Of a DNA stretch of 64,000 nt, positions 8,174 through 16,122 are shown one piece after another. A program made the position numbers and the translations under genes. Position 1 is the first letter of the stretch, and each line of letters begins with the position of its first letter. The notes beneath the pieces are model-generated. The model did not search any database, had not been told where the DNA came from, and saw nothing but the letters and a program-made list of their open reading frames with translations. The DNA comes from Microbacteriaceae bacterium VKM Ac-2855 (GTDB lineage Bacteria > Actinomycetota > Actinomycetes > Actinomycetales > Microbacteriaceae). Where the stretch lies: assembly GCA_013204985.1 (NCBI GenBank), contig JABMLG010000007.1, forward strand, positions 1 to 64,000, written 5' to 3'.

Positions 8174-9155
8174 CGCTCGCCGAGCCTGACGCATCCGGTG
8201 ACCAGATGATCTCCATGGCGTCGACGAGCTCCGTCAGTGTTGGCAGACCCGAGAAGCCGGAGGCCAGGGTGCTCGCGACGGCGTCGACGAAGACCTCGTA
8301 CAGCGGGTCACTGTCCACTTCGAGCGTGGCGGTGACGGTGGTACCGGAGAGATCGGTGAAGGATGCGCTGCCGGTCGTGTCGATGGCGGCGAACCCGTTC
8401 GTGCCGACTGCGGTGAAGCTGCAGTACCTCTTCAGCGGTGAGTCGGGGAAGGCGTAGCCGACCTCGATGATGGCTTCGTTGCCGGCGCCGGTGGTGAGAA
8501 TCAGCGTGGCGTGATCGTCGACCGCCCCTCCATGCAGCGTCGCGGACTGCCTGCGAACGATGTCGCTCGGGCGTCCGAGATGCCGGATGGCGAGGTCGAC
8601 GAAGTGCGGGCCCAGGTTCATCAGGCTGCCCCCACCCGACAGGGCGGGATCGAGCATCCACGGATTGCCGTTGCGCTCGTACCGGGCCGGTGGTCCGGCG
8701 ACGAAAGCCATTCGTTCGTAGACGATGTCACCGGCCTGCTGCAGCCAGGTGTCGACCGGAGCGCCTCGTTGAACCAGCGGCACGGCTACCGCGACGCCGG
8801 CCAGGCGGGCATCCTCCTCGATCCTCCGCAGCTCGGCGAGGCCCGTGCCGGCAGGCTTCTCGATCACGAACGGGATGCGTCGCGCCACGAGTTCCCGAGC
8901 GACCGCCGGCATCTCGTGGTGCGGACTGAACACGAACGCCAGGCCGACCTCCCCGTGACTCAGAGCCTCGTCGACGCTCGCGGTGAGCGGCACGCCGAGG
9001 GATGCGGCGAGCGTGTGCGAGGTCGGGTGAGGAGCGCCCTGGACGGCCGTGATCCGGAAGTGCAGAAGGAGACCTGCGACGTACAACGGCGCGTGCCAGT
9101 GGGACGCACCCAGAACGACGGCCGTGGGCCGAGGGTCTACGGAAGAACGCATCAT
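8166..9155 (-). CDS. Gfo/Idh/MocA-family oxidoreductase, first gene of the operon
   Basis: Encodes about 329 residues. The start is taken at ATG 9155 (a second ATG follows directly) because AAGGAG sits nine bases upstream; the longer ORF extends through the divergent promoter and is unlikely. Rossmann segment VLGASHWHAPL is degenerate compared with GxGxxG. EKPAGTGL and NLGPHFVDLAIRHLG give the EKP lysine and the catalytic-domain histidine. The unusual nucleotide-binding loop suggests a divergent cofactor pocket or a member with a tightly bound NAD. It overlaps the LacI gene start by eight bases and opens a six-gene operon that runs to 3978. Confidence 0.82.
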   Translation of the reverse strand: MMRSSVDPRPTAVVLGASHWHAPLYVAGLLLHFRITAVQGAPHPTSHTLAASLGVPLTASVDEALSHGEVGLAFVFSPHHEMPAVARELVARRIPFVIEKPAGTGLAELRRIEEDARLAGVAVAVPLVQRGAPVDTWLQQAGDIVYERMAFVAGPPARYERNGNPWMLDPALSGGGSLMNLGPHFVDLAIRHLGRPSDIVRRQSATLHGGAVDDHATLILTTGAGNEAIIEVGYAFPDSPLKRYCSFTAVGTNGFAAIDTTGSASFTDLSGTTVTATLEVDSDPLYEVFVDAVASTLASGFSGLPTLTELVDAMEIIWSPDASGSASDG

Positions 9156-9219
9156 CGCCTTCGACTCCTTCGCCTTCGACGACCCCAGCTCGGAACGGCT
9201 TCGAAATAAGAACGATTGC

Positions 9220-9233
9220 TGAGATCGATTGCA
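9220..9233. promoter_or_regulatory. Candidate LacI operator in the divergent promoter
   Basis: TGAGATCGATTGCA is a 14-base imperfect palindrome centred on CG (10 of 14 positions symmetrical), the classic layout of LacI-family operators. It lies between the minus-strand operon (start 9155) and the aldolase gene (start 9322), 64 bases from the first and 88 from the second. A CGATTGC element at 9213-9219 is repeated at 9226-9232. The regulator is most likely the LacI protein encoded at 7181-8173. Confidence 0.5.
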
Positions 9234-9321
9234 GAAAAGAGTGCCACAGCTCACCTCGGGGTGTCAACGAACCGGAATCGAAGCTCGCAAAGCGCGCGAA
9301 AGTGGTGTATCCATCGATGTC

Positions 9322-9969
9322 ATGTTCACAAAGCTTGATGTCCTCGAGACCATCCGCGATTCCGGAAACGTCCTCATCGTCCGCCTCGACACGGCCGAGG
9401 AGGCCTACGAGGTCGCCGCCGCCGCCGTCGCCGGCGGCATCCGTGCCCTCGAAATCACCCTGTCGATCCCCGGCGCGTTGTCGGTGATCCAGCGCCTCAC
9501 CGAACGCTTCGCCGACGACGACGTGACCTTCGGCGCCGGGACCGTGCTGGACGGGCACGCCGCCTGGGCCAGCATCCAGGCCGGCGCGCAGTTCCTCGTC
9601 AGCCCGAACCTCAACCCCGAGATGATCCGCGTCGCCAACCGCTACCAGGTCGCCACCATCAGCGGCGCCTACACCCCGACCGAGATCCTCAACACCGCGG
9701 AGGCGGGTTCGGACATCGTGAAGCTCTTCCCCACTGAGGCCGGAGGGATCCCCTACACGAAGGCTGTGCTCGCGCCCCTCGCGCACATCCCGATCCTGCC
9801 CGCAGGAGGCGTCACCACCGCGAACGTCGGCGACTGGTTCGATGCCGGAGTCGTGGCTGTCGGCGTCGGCAGCGCCATCACCAAGGCCGGTCGCCCGGAC
9901 GGCGACATGAGCAAGGTCACCGCTGCGGCGGAGGAGTTCGTGGCGGCGGTAACGCGCGTGCAGCGATGA
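9322..9969 (+). CDS. eda: 2-keto-3-deoxy-6-phosphogluconate (KDPG/KHG) aldolase
   Basis: Encodes 215 residues from ATG 9322, the size normal for the family. Glu44 in RALEITL is the general acid/base and Lys134 in DIVKLFP is the Schiff-base lysine; both fall at the Escherichia coli Eda positions. GAGTVL and ILPAGGV form the phosphate-side loops. The enzyme splits 2-keto-3-deoxy-phospho-sugar acids into pyruvate and an aldehyde (glyceraldehyde 3-phosphate for KDPG). It is divergent from the dehydrogenase operon and overlaps the following kinase by four bases, so the two products are expected to act in sequence on a sugar-acid substrate. The ribosome binding site is weak. Confidence 0.9.
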   Translation: MFTKLDVLETIRDSGNVLIVRLDTAEEAYEVAAAAVAGGIRALEITLSIPGALSVIQRLTERFADDDVTFGAGTVLDGHAAWASIQAGAQFLVSPNLNPEMIRVANRYQVATISGAYTPTEILNTAEAGSDIVKLFPTEAGGIPYTKAVLAPLAHIPILPAGGVTTANVGDWFDAGVVAVGVGSAITKAGRPDGDMSKVTAAAEEFVAAVTRVQR

Positions 9970-10604
9970 CGCTCGGAGACCGAACGCCGCCCGTTGCCTA
10001 CATCACCCTCGGCGGCGCCGGCTCGGGAAAATCCACCTTGTCGAGACACCTCAGCACCATCACCGGGGCGGTGTATCTCGACAAGGACACACTCGCAGGA
10101 CCTCTCGTGCGGGTGGCGCTCGAAGCGTTCGGGCAGGAGCCCTCGGATCGGGAATCGAACGCGTTGTACCGAGAGAGGATCATGCCCGCCGAATACGAGA
10201 CGCTGTTCGACACCGCGGGCAGGAATCTCGAACTCGGCCACTCCGTCGTGCTGGACGCGCCGTTCGTGGCGTATCTGCAGGAGCCGGAATTCTTGATCCG
10301 GTCCACCGATGCGGCAGGGTGGCCGCCGGTACGCATCCGGGTGATCCACGTGCGAACATCGCCCGACATCGTGCGGCGGAGGCTCGTCGAACGGGGGAGC
10401 GAGAGGGACCAGGCCAAGCTCGCCGATTGGGGCGCCTACTGGCAGCAGTTCGGTTCGCTCGAGTGTCGTTGGAGCTCTGGCGAACACGACATCGTGCAGA
10501 ACGACGACGACTCCGCCCTGCTCCGCCTGGACGAGCTGGTGCGATCGAACGGAGCTGCCGCCGCGCCGCGGTCGGCACGCATCCAACCCGACCGCGAGGC
10601 TTGA
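9966..10604 (+). CDS. P-loop kinase-like protein coupled to the aldolase
   Basis: Encodes 212 residues. Walker A GGAGSGKST lies near residues 16-24, and LDKDT just after it resembles the DxD that follows strand two in small-molecule P-loop kinases. RIRVIHV precedes an arginine-rich lid (RRRLVERGSERD). The gene overlaps eda as ATGA. In a normal pathway the step before KDPG aldolase is a PfkB-type 2-keto-3-deoxygluconate kinase; none is present here. I infer that this unrelated P-loop protein may phosphorylate the 2-keto-3-deoxy sugar acid. A generic AAA/zeta-like or nucleotide-metabolism role cannot be excluded. Confidence 0.65.
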   Translation: MTLGDRTPPVAYITLGGAGSGKSTLSRHLSTITGAVYLDKDTLAGPLVRVALEAFGQEPSDRESNALYRERIMPAEYETLFDTAGRNLELGHSVVLDAPFVAYLQEPEFLIRSTDAAGWPPVRIRVIHVRTSPDIVRRRLVERGSERDQAKLADWGAYWQQFGSLECRWSSGEHDIVQNDDDSALLRLDELVRSNGAAAAPRSARIQPDREA

Positions 10605-10631
10605 CAGCCCGGGCCGACCCATGCGACCGTC

Positions 10632-10663
10632 TGTAACAGCGTTACTCCGGTAACGGTGTTACA
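10632..10663. promoter_or_regulatory. Tandem dyad operator upstream of the IclR gene
   Basis: Two copies of GTAACnnnGTTAC stand at 10633-10645 and 10650-10662, 17 bases centre to centre, and together make one larger near-perfect inverted repeat that begins TGTAACA and ends TGTTACA. Tandem dyads of this kind fit IclR-type tetramer binding. The site is about 40 bases before the regulator's ATG at 10704, so autoregulation is likely. Because 10605-10703 is the only gap before the IclR, symporter and TIM-barrel genes, it probably governs that whole run. Confidence 0.6.
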
Positions 10664-10703
10664 GATCACACAGATCCATCCACAACGGTGAGGAGACGAT
10701 GTC

Positions 10704-11501
10704 ATGGCACTGGCCGACGATGTCGCGAACGCGATGCACGTGCTCGAGATGCTGGCACCGCACCCCGAGGGGCGACGCGTGAGCGAGATCGCTGAGCGTC
10801 TCGGGATCAACAAGGCCATCGCGCATCGTCTCCTCGCCGCGCTGGCGACGGTCGGCTACGTGAGTCAGGACCCGCGCACCTCCAGCTATTTCGCTACGCA
10901 CAGCCTCGGCGCCCTCGGCCTGCGGCAGCTGTCCTCCTCCGGAGTGGAGACCTGGGCGCAGCGCTCTCTGGACCGGCTCGCTGCCGAGTGCCAAGAGCTC
11001 GTGCGTCTCGCCGTGGCGACGGACGATTCCGTTCAGTGGATCGCCAAAGCCCAAGGCTCCAATTCGTCCCTGCGCCTCGACCCCGTGATGGGTCAGGACG
11101 CCGTCCCCCACGCCACCGCCTCCGGAAAGGCGTGGCTCTCGACCCTGTCGTCAGAACGCATCAGCGCCGTGCTCGACCACGAGAGCCGTCTGAGCGTGAC
11201 CGCTCGCTCGCCCCTGGACCGGTCCGGGCTCCTCATCGAACTCGATGAAGTTCGTCACCGCGGATACGCGACGACGTTCGAGGAGATGGATCCCGGAATC
11301 AACGCCGTCGCTGCGCCGATCTTCGGGGCGGGACGAAACGCGGAGGCGACCGGAACCATCAGCATCGCCGGCCCCTCGGTCCGAATGACCCGGGCACGGA
11401 TGGCCGCACTGTCACCGATCCTGCTCGCCACTGCGGCCGACATCTCCAAGAGCTGGCCCACGTACACCTACCTCGTCGCCGACGAGGAGATCTCCGCCTA
11501 A
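10704..11501 (+). CDS. IclR-family transcriptional regulator
   Basis: Encodes 265 residues. The winged-helix part spans about residues 1-70, with EGRRVSEIAERLGINKAIAHRLLAAL as recognition region. It is followed by the IclR effector domain with HATASGKAWLS and DEVRHRGYATTFEEMDPGINAVAAPIF, both family hallmarks. GAGGAG is placed correctly before ATG 10704; the ATG five bases earlier is in another frame. Effectors of the family are small acids or aromatic compounds. Position suggests control of the adjacent MHS symporter and TIM-barrel/SDR genes, through the dyads at 10632-10663. Confidence 0.88.
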   Translation: MALADDVANAMHVLEMLAPHPEGRRVSEIAERLGINKAIAHRLLAALATVGYVSQDPRTSSYFATHSLGALGLRQLSSSGVETWAQRSLDRLAAECQELVRLAVATDDSVQWIAKAQGSNSSLRLDPVMGQDAVPHATASGKAWLSTLSSERISAVLDHESRLSVTARSPLDRSGLLIELDEVRHRGYATTFEEMDPGINAVAAPIFGAGRNAEATGTISIAGPSVRMTRARMAALSPILLATAADISKSWPTYTYLVADEEISA

Positions 11502-11560
11502 CTCCTTCCCCGCCCCTTCCCTCACCCCGCCCCGCCCTTTCCCGCCCGCCCTTCCCCTTC
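11502..11560 (+). other. C-rich polypyrimidine tract after the IclR gene
   Basis: Directly after the stop codon 53 of 59 bases are pyrimidines (one A, five G). The transcript would be C-rich and G-poor, as expected for a Rho utilisation site, and the DNA could form an i-motif or triplex. It lies 104 bases before the symporter start. Confidence 0.4.
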
Positions 11561-11663
11561 TGCTCGCAGCATCTGCGGCAGCCATCCGTTCGCCGGATCG
11601 AATGCACCCCCTCTGGGGCGCTGCACCTCTTTGTCACGCCTGAAACTCAAAGGAGAGCCTTTT

Positions 11664-13085
11664 ATGACAACGTCCGCCCCCCGTCCCGACGCGTCCGCGC
11701 CGCTCGAAGAAGCCCTCGCCTCGAAAAAGGGCCGCGTCCACAACCTGCTCGCCGGGACGGTCGGTCACTTCGTCGAGTGGTACGACTGGTACGTCTACGG
11801 CCTTCTCGCCGCCGTCTTCTCCGCGCAGATCTTCCCCTCGGACTCGCCGTTCGCCTCCCTGATGGCCGCGTTCCTCACCTACGCCATCGGCTTCGTGGTG
11901 CGGCCCCTGAGCGGCATCATCCTCTCGCCGATCGCAGACAAGTACGGACGCCGCCGCATCCTCTCCCTCGCGGTGTCGGGTATGGCGCTCGGCGCTCTGA
12001 TCATCGGGCTCACACCCCCGTTCGCGTCCGTCGGCTACGTCGCTCCGGTCATGTTCGTCATCGCCCGCATCCTGCAGGGCATCTCCGCCGGCACCGAGGG
12101 GCAGAGCGCGATCGCCTTCATGGTGGAACACGCGCCGGCCAACCGACGCGGCCTGTTCGGTTCCTTCACCAACATGGCCAGCGGCCTGGCCACCCTCGCC
12201 GCGACCGGCGCCGCTGCGATCGTCACCTCCGTCTTCGCCGCCGACGCCCTCGCCGCCTACGGCTGGCGGATCCCGTTCATCATCGGCGGCCTGTTCGGAA
12301 TCGTGGGGCTCATCCTCCGCGCCCGCTCCGACGAGTCCCCGGAGTTCGAGGCGAGCGTTCTCGAGGATCAGAAGTCCGCGCCCGCGAAGCTGCTCGAGCT
12401 GCTGCGCAACCACCCCAAGGCGATCCTGCAGACCGCCGCCCTCTCCGCCCCCGCCGTGGCCTACTACACCTGGGCGACGTTCCTGCCCACGTACGCCAAC
12501 CTCACGACGGGCCGCGACCTCTCCTCCACCCTCGTCGGCAGCGTCATCGGTCTGGTGCTGCTGGTGATCGTCGTGCCCACCACGGGCTACCTCTCGGACC
12601 GTCTCGGTCGCCGCAAGATCTTCCCCATCATCGGCGCGACCGGCATGATCGTCCTCTTCTTCCCGCTCCTGCTGCTGCTGGAGACGCCCGGCTTCTGGAT
12701 CTACGTCGTCGTCGCATCCTCGGGCTGGGTCGTCCTCGGAATCTGGCAGGCCGTCTACCCCACGATCCAGGCGGAACTGTTCCCTGCCGCCGTCCGCGTC
12801 TCCGGCATCGGCTTCGCCCACCAGATCGTCATCGCCGTGTTCGGAGGCACCGCCCCGCTCATCGCTGCGGCCTTCGTCGGCGCCGGGCAGCCCATGCTCG
12901 TCGCGGTCTACATGATCGTCGTCGTCGCCATCTGCCTCGCCGTCTACTTCACCCTCCCGGAGACGGGCAGCCGGGCGCCGCAGGCCACCGTGTCGGTGAC
13001 CGACAGCATCCGCGTCGTCGCCGGCGAGCACGCGGACATCGAGGACGGCTCGGTCGCGGATCGGGTCAAGCGTGCCCGCTCCTGA
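11664..13085 (+). CDS. MFS transporter of the metabolite:H+ symporter (MHS) type
   Basis: Encodes 473 residues from ATG 11664, chosen because AAAGGAG lies eight bases upstream. Twelve membrane segments are apparent. Family marks are FVEWYDWYVYG at the first helix, ADKYGRRRIL after helix two, EGQSAIAFMVEHAPANRRG between helices four and five, and the mid-protein SDRLGRRKIFP loop. MHS proteins import carboxylates, betaines or sugar acids with protons (KgtP, ProP, ShiA). Located between the IclR gene and a TIM-barrel enzyme, it is probably the uptake system for the substrate of this locus. Confidence 0.88.
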   Translation: MTTSAPRPDASAPLEEALASKKGRVHNLLAGTVGHFVEWYDWYVYGLLAAVFSAQIFPSDSPFASLMAAFLTYAIGFVVRPLSGIILSPIADKYGRRRILSLAVSGMALGALIIGLTPPFASVGYVAPVMFVIARILQGISAGTEGQSAIAFMVEHAPANRRGLFGSFTNMASGLATLAATGAAAIVTSVFAADALAAYGWRIPFIIGGLFGIVGLILRARSDESPEFEASVLEDQKSAPAKLLELLRNHPKAILQTAALSAPAVAYYTWATFLPTYANLTTGRDLSSTLVGSVIGLVLLVIVVPTTGYLSDRLGRRKIFPIIGATGMIVLFFPLLLLLETPGFWIYVVVASSGWVVLGIWQAVYPTIQAELFPAAVRVSGIGFAHQIVIAVFGGTAPLIAAAFVGAGQPMLVAVYMIVVVAICLAVYFTLPETGSRAPQATVSVTDSIRVVAGEHADIEDGSVADRVKRARS

Positions 13086-13130
13086 CTCGACCACCTCGAC
13101 AGCTAGAGCATCAACCGAACGGAAACCCAC

Positions 13131-13940
13131 ATGATCATCAACACGTTCTCCTACCTCTGGTCGAAGACGGCGACCGACGCGATCACCGAACTCGTCGACA
13201 ACGGCTACACCACCTTCGAGGTGCCGGTCAGTTCGCCGCACTGCTGGCCAGACGACATCTCCGCCTCCGAGCGCTCCGCATTCCGGGCGAAACTCGACGG
13301 CTACGGCGCCACGATCAGGTCGTTGAACGCCGGCGGATACGACGTCAACCTCGCCAGCCCGGCGGCGAAGATGCGTGAGAAGAGCATCGAACACATCAAC
13401 ACCGTGATCGAGCTCGCCGCAGACTGGAACGTCCGAGAGATCGTCATCTCTCCCGGCACGCGCCGCCCCATGATCTCGCCCACCCTGGAGCAGGTGAACG
13501 GCTGGTTGTCCGAGAGCCTGGACACGCTGATTCCGCTCGCGAAGAAAGCCGGTACGCGCCTCCTCTTCGAGCAGACCCCGTACTGCTTCGCCCCGACGAT
13601 CGGCGACCTCGCGACGATCGTCCGCACCGTCGACGACGAATCGCTCAAGATCGTGTACGACGTCGCCAACGCCGCCTACATCGGCGAGGACCCGGTCGCA
13701 GCCCTGCGCGACTACCACGAGCTCATCCCGCTGGTGCACATCTCCGATACCGGCACGGACACGTGGGGACACGACCCCATCGGTACCGGAGTGATCGATT
13801 GGCGCGGCCTCGGCGACGCGGTCGGAGAGACGCTCGGGGTCGATGACGTCGTTCTCGAGGTCATCCGCGACCAGAACACGTTGCACGAGTTCGCCACCGC
13901 CCTGGCTGAGCTCAAGACGCAGGGCTGGAATCTCGGCTGA
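13131..13940 (+). CDS. TIM-barrel sugar isomerase/epimerase
   Basis: Encodes 269 residues beginning MIINTFSYLW. Metal-site motifs of the AP endonuclease-2/xylose-isomerase-like fold are visible: LLFEQTPYC (Glu), IVYDVANAAYIG (Asp), LVHISDTG (His, Asp) and VVLEVIR (Glu). The gene starts 45 bases after the symporter and is followed by a hairpin and then an SDR gene. It probably isomerises the imported compound or an oxidised derivative. The sequence does not allow a choice between hydroxypyruvate isomerase, inosose dehydratase and keto-sugar epimerase activities. Confidence 0.8.
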   Translation: MIINTFSYLWSKTATDAITELVDNGYTTFEVPVSSPHCWPDDISASERSAFRAKLDGYGATIRSLNAGGYDVNLASPAAKMREKSIEHINTVIELAADWNVREIVISPGTRRPMISPTLEQVNGWLSESLDTLIPLAKKAGTRLLFEQTPYCFAPTIGDLATIVRTVDDESLKIVYDVANAAYIGEDPVAALRDYHELIPLVHISDTGTDTWGHDPIGTGVIDWRGLGDAVGETLGVDDVVLEVIRDQNTLHEFATALAELKTQGWNLG

Positions 13941-13943
13941 CAG

Positions 13944-13965
13944 GGGCGCACCAGCTGGTGCGCCC
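13944..13965 (+). terminator. 22-base perfect palindrome after the TIM-barrel gene
   Basis: Arms GGGCGCACCAG and CTGGTGCGCCC meet without a loop, three bases after the stop codon at 13940. In RNA the central bases would open into a small loop. No U tract follows, so it may be a partial terminator or a stabilising hairpin within the transcript that continues into the SDR gene. Confidence 0.5.
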
Positions 13966-14015
13966 GTCGCGGCCGGTAGCAGTCACAAGCGAGACCTTCA
14001 GAAGGAGACAGCGCA

Positions 14016-14807
14016 ATGAGAGTTCTAGTCAGTGGTGGAAGTAGCGGCATCGGCGCCGCGGCGAGCGTCAGGCTCGCCGAAGCCGCCATCGCCCGAGGCG
14101 AGGAGGCCATGGTCGCCGTGTGCGGGCAGACGTCGAACGAGCAGCAAGCCGAGGTCGTCCGCGCCATCCAGTCGCTCGGCGGGAAGGCCATCGCGTTGGT
14201 GGGGGATCTGGCCGATCCGGATGTTCCGGATCAGTTGGTGACCGCCGCGGTCGAGGAGTTCGGCGGCTTGGACGCGTTGGTGGCCAACCACGGAGTCGCG
14301 AGCCCCGGCGCGCTCAAGGACGTGTCCCTCGAAGCCTGGGACAGCATGTTCGCCGTCAACCTTCGCGGGGCGTGGCTCCTCGCCAAAGCGAGCTACCCGC
14401 ACCTGCTCGAGAGCCGCGGTGCCGCGTGCTTCACCTCCTCGATGTCCGGTCAGCTCCCGCACGCCGGGTCGGGTCCGTACAGTCCCACCAAGGCGGCGCT
14501 GACGATCATGGCGCAGACGCTCGCGCTGGAATGGGCGCCCGACGGCATCTGCGTGAACGTGGTCTCGCCCGGCATGACCCGGACCGGAATGACCGAGAAG
14601 ATGTATCTCGACCCCGACATCAAGAAGGCGCGCGAGGCGATCATCCCGCTGGCACGGATCGGGGAGCCGATCGACATCGCTAACGTCATCGAGTTCCTCG
14701 TCAGCCCGCTCGCCGGCTACGTCACCGGGCAGGACATCTGCGTCGACGGCGGTTTCTCGAAGTCGATCCTGAGTCACATCCCGGGACGGCCGAGCTCGAA
14801 GCCCTGA
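14016..14807 (+). CDS. SDR-family oxidoreductase
   Basis: Encodes 263 residues with a strong AGAAGGAG ribosome binding site. Motifs: VSGGSSGIGAAA for NAD(P) binding, VANHGVAS, catalytic Ser in FTSSMSG, the YSPTK pair and SPGMTRTGM. Classical SDR of the 3-oxoacyl/sugar dehydrogenase type; DGGFSKS near the C-terminus is typical. As the last gene of the IclR-symporter-isomerase run it probably oxidises or reduces the sugar acid handled there. It ends in a convergent gap against the hut operon. Confidence 0.86.
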   Translation: MRVLVSGGSSGIGAAASVRLAEAAIARGEEAMVAVCGQTSNEQQAEVVRAIQSLGGKAIALVGDLADPDVPDQLVTAAVEEFGGLDALVANHGVASPGALKDVSLEAWDSMFAVNLRGAWLLAKASYPHLLESRGAACFTSSMSGQLPHAGSGPYSPTKAALTIMAQTLALEWAPDGICVNVVSPGMTRTGMTEKMYLDPDIKKAREAIIPLARIGEPIDIANVIEFLVSPLAGYVTGQDICVDGGFSKSILSHIPGRPSSKP

Positions 14808-14822
14808 GGATCGATTTCGTCA

Positions 14823-14870
14823 CCGTTCAGCGCCGGCGAAGTCTTCGGCTACCGTCTGGGGACTGAACGG
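14823..14870. terminator. Nested hairpin between convergent genes
   Basis: CCGTTCAG (14823-14830) pairs with CTGAACGG (14863-14870), and an inner CGAAG-T-CTTCG element sits at 14837-14847. It occupies the short gap between the convergent SDR gene (ends 14807) and hutI (ends 14914), so it probably terminates both transcripts. No U-rich tail is present. Confidence 0.45.
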
Positions 14871-14913
14871 TCTATCTCGGCCCGGAACCCTCTGCATCGA
14901 CCGGGCGGCCGAA

Positions 14914-16122
14914 TCAGGGGGCGCCATCACTGGGTGAATTCTGCGTCAGCGGCTTACCGCCCCGCCACACCCGCCGCACCAGGTGCACGCCGGGCCGATA
15001 GGCGAGGTGGGAGGGGTCGGGTGCGTCGAGTTCGACGAGGTCCGCTCGTGCACCGATGCGCACCGAACCGACGTCGTCGCGGCGGAGCGAGGTGGCGCCC
15101 CCGGCCGTCGCGGCCCAGAGAGCTTCGGCGGGCGTCATTCCCATCTCGCGTACAGCCAGTGCGATGCAGAACGGGATGGAGGAGGTGAAGGACGATCCTG
15201 GGTTGCAGTCGCTCGCGATGGCGACGCGCACGCCGGCGTCGATCAGTCTGCGGGCATCCGGATACGGCTGTCGGGTGGAGAACTCGACGCCGGGGAGGAG
15301 GGTCGCGACGGTGCGGGAGGCGGCGAGGGCGGTGATGTCGTCGTCGGTGAGGTAGGTGCAATGGTCGACGCTGGCGGCGTCGAGCTCGACGGCGAGACGA
15401 ACCCCCTCACCGGGTTCGAGCTGGCTCGCGTGGACCCGGATGCCGAGTCCGTGGTCGCGGCCCGCGATCAGGATGCGACGTGTCTCCTCGGGGGTGAACG
15501 CTCCGGTCTCGCAGAAGACGTCGATCCAGCGCGCATGCGGTGCGCACGCCTCGAGCATCCCGCCGACGACGAGGTCGACGTACTGGTCGCGTCGATCGGT
15601 GTACTCCAGCGGAACGACGTGGGCGCCGAGGTACGTCACTTCGTCGGTCAGCTGCGCGGCGAGGCGTACGAGGCGTTCCTCGGTCGCGAGGTCGAGCCCG
15701 TAACCGCTCTTGATCTCGAGGGTGGTCGTGCCCTGGGATCTCGCCTGGGCGAGAAGATGCCGGGCGTTGGCGACGAGTGTTTCGTCGGAGGCCGCCCGGG
15801 TCGCTGCGACGGTCGACCGGATACCGCCGGCGGAGTAGCGCTGCCCAGCCATTCGCGCTTCGAATTCGGCAGCCCTGTCGCCGGCGAAGAGGATGTGGCT
15901 GTGCGAGTCGACGAAACCGGGAATCAGTGCTCGCCCACCGAGCCCAGTGACGTCGTCGGACGCTGGGGCGTCGGCAGCGGCGCCGACCCAGGCGATCAGG
16001 CCCTCCTCGATGATGACGGCCGCGTCGTCGACGATGCCGAGTTCACCGATGACGGGGTCGCTGCCATCCCGCGGCAGGTTCGTAACGAGTCGGCCGATGT
16101 CGGTGAGGAGGAGGGACGTCAT
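14914..16122 (-). CDS. hutI: Imidazolonepropionase
   Basis: Encodes 402 residues. Amidohydrolase-fold metal sites are [13 protein letters not shown] near residue 72, [23 protein letters not shown] and the Asp of [19 protein letters not shown] is a HutI hallmark. It opens the imidazolone ring of 4-imidazolone-5-propionate to N-formimidoyl-glutamate in the cytoplasm. The start overlaps the stop of hutF by four bases. It is the promoter-distal gene of a minus-strand operon. Presence of hutU, hutI and hutF means urocanate from the substrate is fed fully to glutamate. Confidence 0.95.
   Translation of the reverse strand: MTSLLLTDIGRLVTNLPRDGSDPVIGELGIVDDAAVIIEEGLIAWVGAAADAPASDDVTGLGGRALIPGFVDSHSHILFAGDRAAEFEARMAGQRYSAGGIRSTVAATRAASDETLVANARHLLAQARSQGTTTLEIKSGYGLDLATEERLVRLAAQLTDEVTYLGAHVVPLEYTDRRDQYVDLVVGGMLEACAPHARWIDVFCETGAFTPEETRRILIAGRDHGLGIRVHASQLEPGEGVRLAVELDAASVDHCTYLTDDDITALAASRTVATLLPGVEFSTRQPYPDARRLIDAGVRVAIASDCNPGSSFTSSIPFCIALAVREMGMTPAEALWAATAGGATSLRRDDVGSVRIGARADLVELDAPDPSHLAYRPGVHLVRRVWRGGKPLTQNSPSDGAP

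Noticed and set aside
11634-13886. A 750-codon antisense ORF across the symporter and TIM-barrel genes
   Set aside because: Highly charged Arg/Asp/Gly-rich mirror of GC-rich codons; the sense genes have clear families.
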